Origin: Treponema sp.
GTDB taxonomy: Bacteria; Spirochaetota; Spirochaetia; Treponematales; Treponemataceae
Assembly: GCA_022510905.1 (NCBI GenBank)
Contig: JAFLSN010000009.1
Span: forward strand, 1 to 64,000
DNA: 64,000 bases
Reading direction: 5' to 3'
Under the pieces are notes generated by a model that was given only the letters and a program-made list of their open reading frames with translations, ran no database searches and was not told the DNA's origin. The position numbers were made by a program, and so were the translations under genes. Positions 63,417 through 64,000 of this stretch are shown piece by piece (the stretch's first letter is position 1; every line of letters starts with the position of its first letter).

Positions 63417-64000
63417 TGACGGACGATGAACGCACCAACGATGCTTGGTATTCATTTCCTGGTGCAGAGAACGATGTGGTGCTTTCTACACGTGTGCGCC
63501 TGGCCAGAAATCTCGCCAATTTTCCCTTTCCACAAAAGCTTTCCGGCGGCGATGGCGAACGTGTGCGGGCCTTGCTGTTTGACGCTTTTAACCGTGTTGA
63601 GGACAGCGAGCGCTACCATTCCATTTTTGTAAACCAGCTTGACAGCCTTGGGGCCACTATCTTGCAGGAGCGGGGAGTGCTTCCAGAACGCGCGGCATCG
63701 GAACGGAATTCCGGTATCATACTGCGGAATGACGGACGGCTTGCATGCACGGTGAATATCGGCGACCATGTGCACATAAGTTCATTTGCATCTGGCCTTG
63801 ACTGCGACGGTGCTTTTTCCGTCTGCCATGCGCTTGATTTACAGTTGCAGCAGAGTGTTCAGTTTGCGGCAAGCTATGACCACGGTTATCTTACCACGTC
63901 GCTCCTTGACGCGGGGAGCGGCATGAAGCTTTCGGTGCGTATGCATCTTCCCTGCCTTTCGCTGCAAGGGCGGCTGCGCTCTGTCATGGACGACATGGCT
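63416..64000 (+). CDS. mcsB: protein-arginine kinase McsB (3' end outside window)
   Basis: Phosphoguanidino kinase that phosphorylates arginine in misfolded proteins, marking them for ClpCP. First 195 residues present: VVLSTRVRLARNLANFPFP, the family nucleotide-binding start, and ERNSGIILRND leading to NIGDHVHISSFASGL. AGGAGGGG precedes the ATG, which overlaps the mcsA stop. The C-terminal catalytic part is cut off by the window end. Confidence 0.92.
   Translation, partial: MTDDERTNDAWYSFPGAENDVVLSTRVRLARNLANFPFPQKLSGGDGERVRALLFDAFNRVEDSERYHSIFVNQLDSLGATILQERGVLPERAASERNSGIILRNDGRLACTVNIGDHVHISSFASGLDCDGAFSVCHALDLQLQQSVQFAASYDHGYLTTSLLDAGSGMKLSVRMHLPCLSLQGRLRSVMDDMA

Noticed and set aside
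1-64000. tRNA, rRNA, tmRNA, RNase P or SRP RNA genes
   Set aside because: No cloverleaf or conserved RNA core was recognised in the intergenic gaps; short structured RNAs cannot be ruled out without a covariance search.

Overview
The window reads as a chromosomal segment of a spirochaete, most likely genus Treponema with a moderate G+C content (about half by eye, unmeasured). The case rests on gene content and order: phoH - 7TM-HD phosphodiesterase - ybeY - CBS/TlyC protein - TPR protein, an LptD-like protein after uvrA, a LolA-like/RND pair, many lipoproteins with loose spirochaetal lipoboxes, and lolCDE behind ftsY. No rRNA, tRNA, transposase, phage gene or CRISPR array was found.

Layout. 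1-16 kb: the 3' end of glycyl-tRNA synthetase; an aldo/keto reductase-like and an HD-GYP-like protein, both with altered catalytic residues; a leftward overlapping operon of signal peptidase, PASTA-type transpeptidase and a DUF115 protein; a rightward set of LysM/M23 peptidase, zinc-ribbon protein and divergent polysaccharide-deacetylase-like protein; then leftward D,D-carboxypeptidase/aroC and an FMN/FAD fumarate-reductase-like flavoprotein. 16-28 kb: an orphan class II ketol-acid reductoisomerase with a structured leader, radC, a membrane protein, small lipoproteins, 5-FTHF cyclo-ligase, DUF4954, rsgA and a BspA-type leucine-rich-repeat lipoprotein. The intergenic gaps here are long and full of repeats: a 22-bp tandem repeat, an 84-bp dispersed repeat, a cluster of palindromes about two helical turns apart, and a 41-bp tandem array of AT-rich palindromes. 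28-42 kb: deoD, nucleotidyltransferase/manA, lon, a 2Fe superoxide reductase, a LolA-like/RND pair facing an ArsR-type regulator, a HAD phosphatase and uvrA. 43-64 kb: LptD-like protein, phoH/HD/ybeY/tlyC, TPR protein, an FN3-like protein, a Cas2-like orphan, prfB with a +1 frameshift site, then a tightly coupled series of PEGA-like protein, ftsY, unknown protein and lolC-lolD-lolE, and finally mcsA and the start of mcsB.

How the genes fit together. Much of the window serves the envelope: peptidoglycan synthesis and trimming, secretion (signal peptidase, FtsY), lipoprotein release (LolCDE, LolA-like, RND) and outer-membrane assembly (LptD-like). Stress and quality control are the second theme (Lon, superoxide reductase, McsA/McsB, UvrA, RadC, PhoH/YbeY).

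Notable signals. Several genes have a good TTGnnn-17-TAnnnT promoter ending 6-10 bases before the start codon, which predicts leaderless or near-leaderless mRNAs (5-FTHF cyclo-ligase, deoD, lon, uvrA, phoH, the FN3-like gene). The most distinctive unexplained elements are the 41-bp array at 21898-22120, the palindrome cluster at 20037-20120, the dispersed repeat, the Cas2-like orphan and the two unknown genes built into the prfB-ftsY-lolCDE series.
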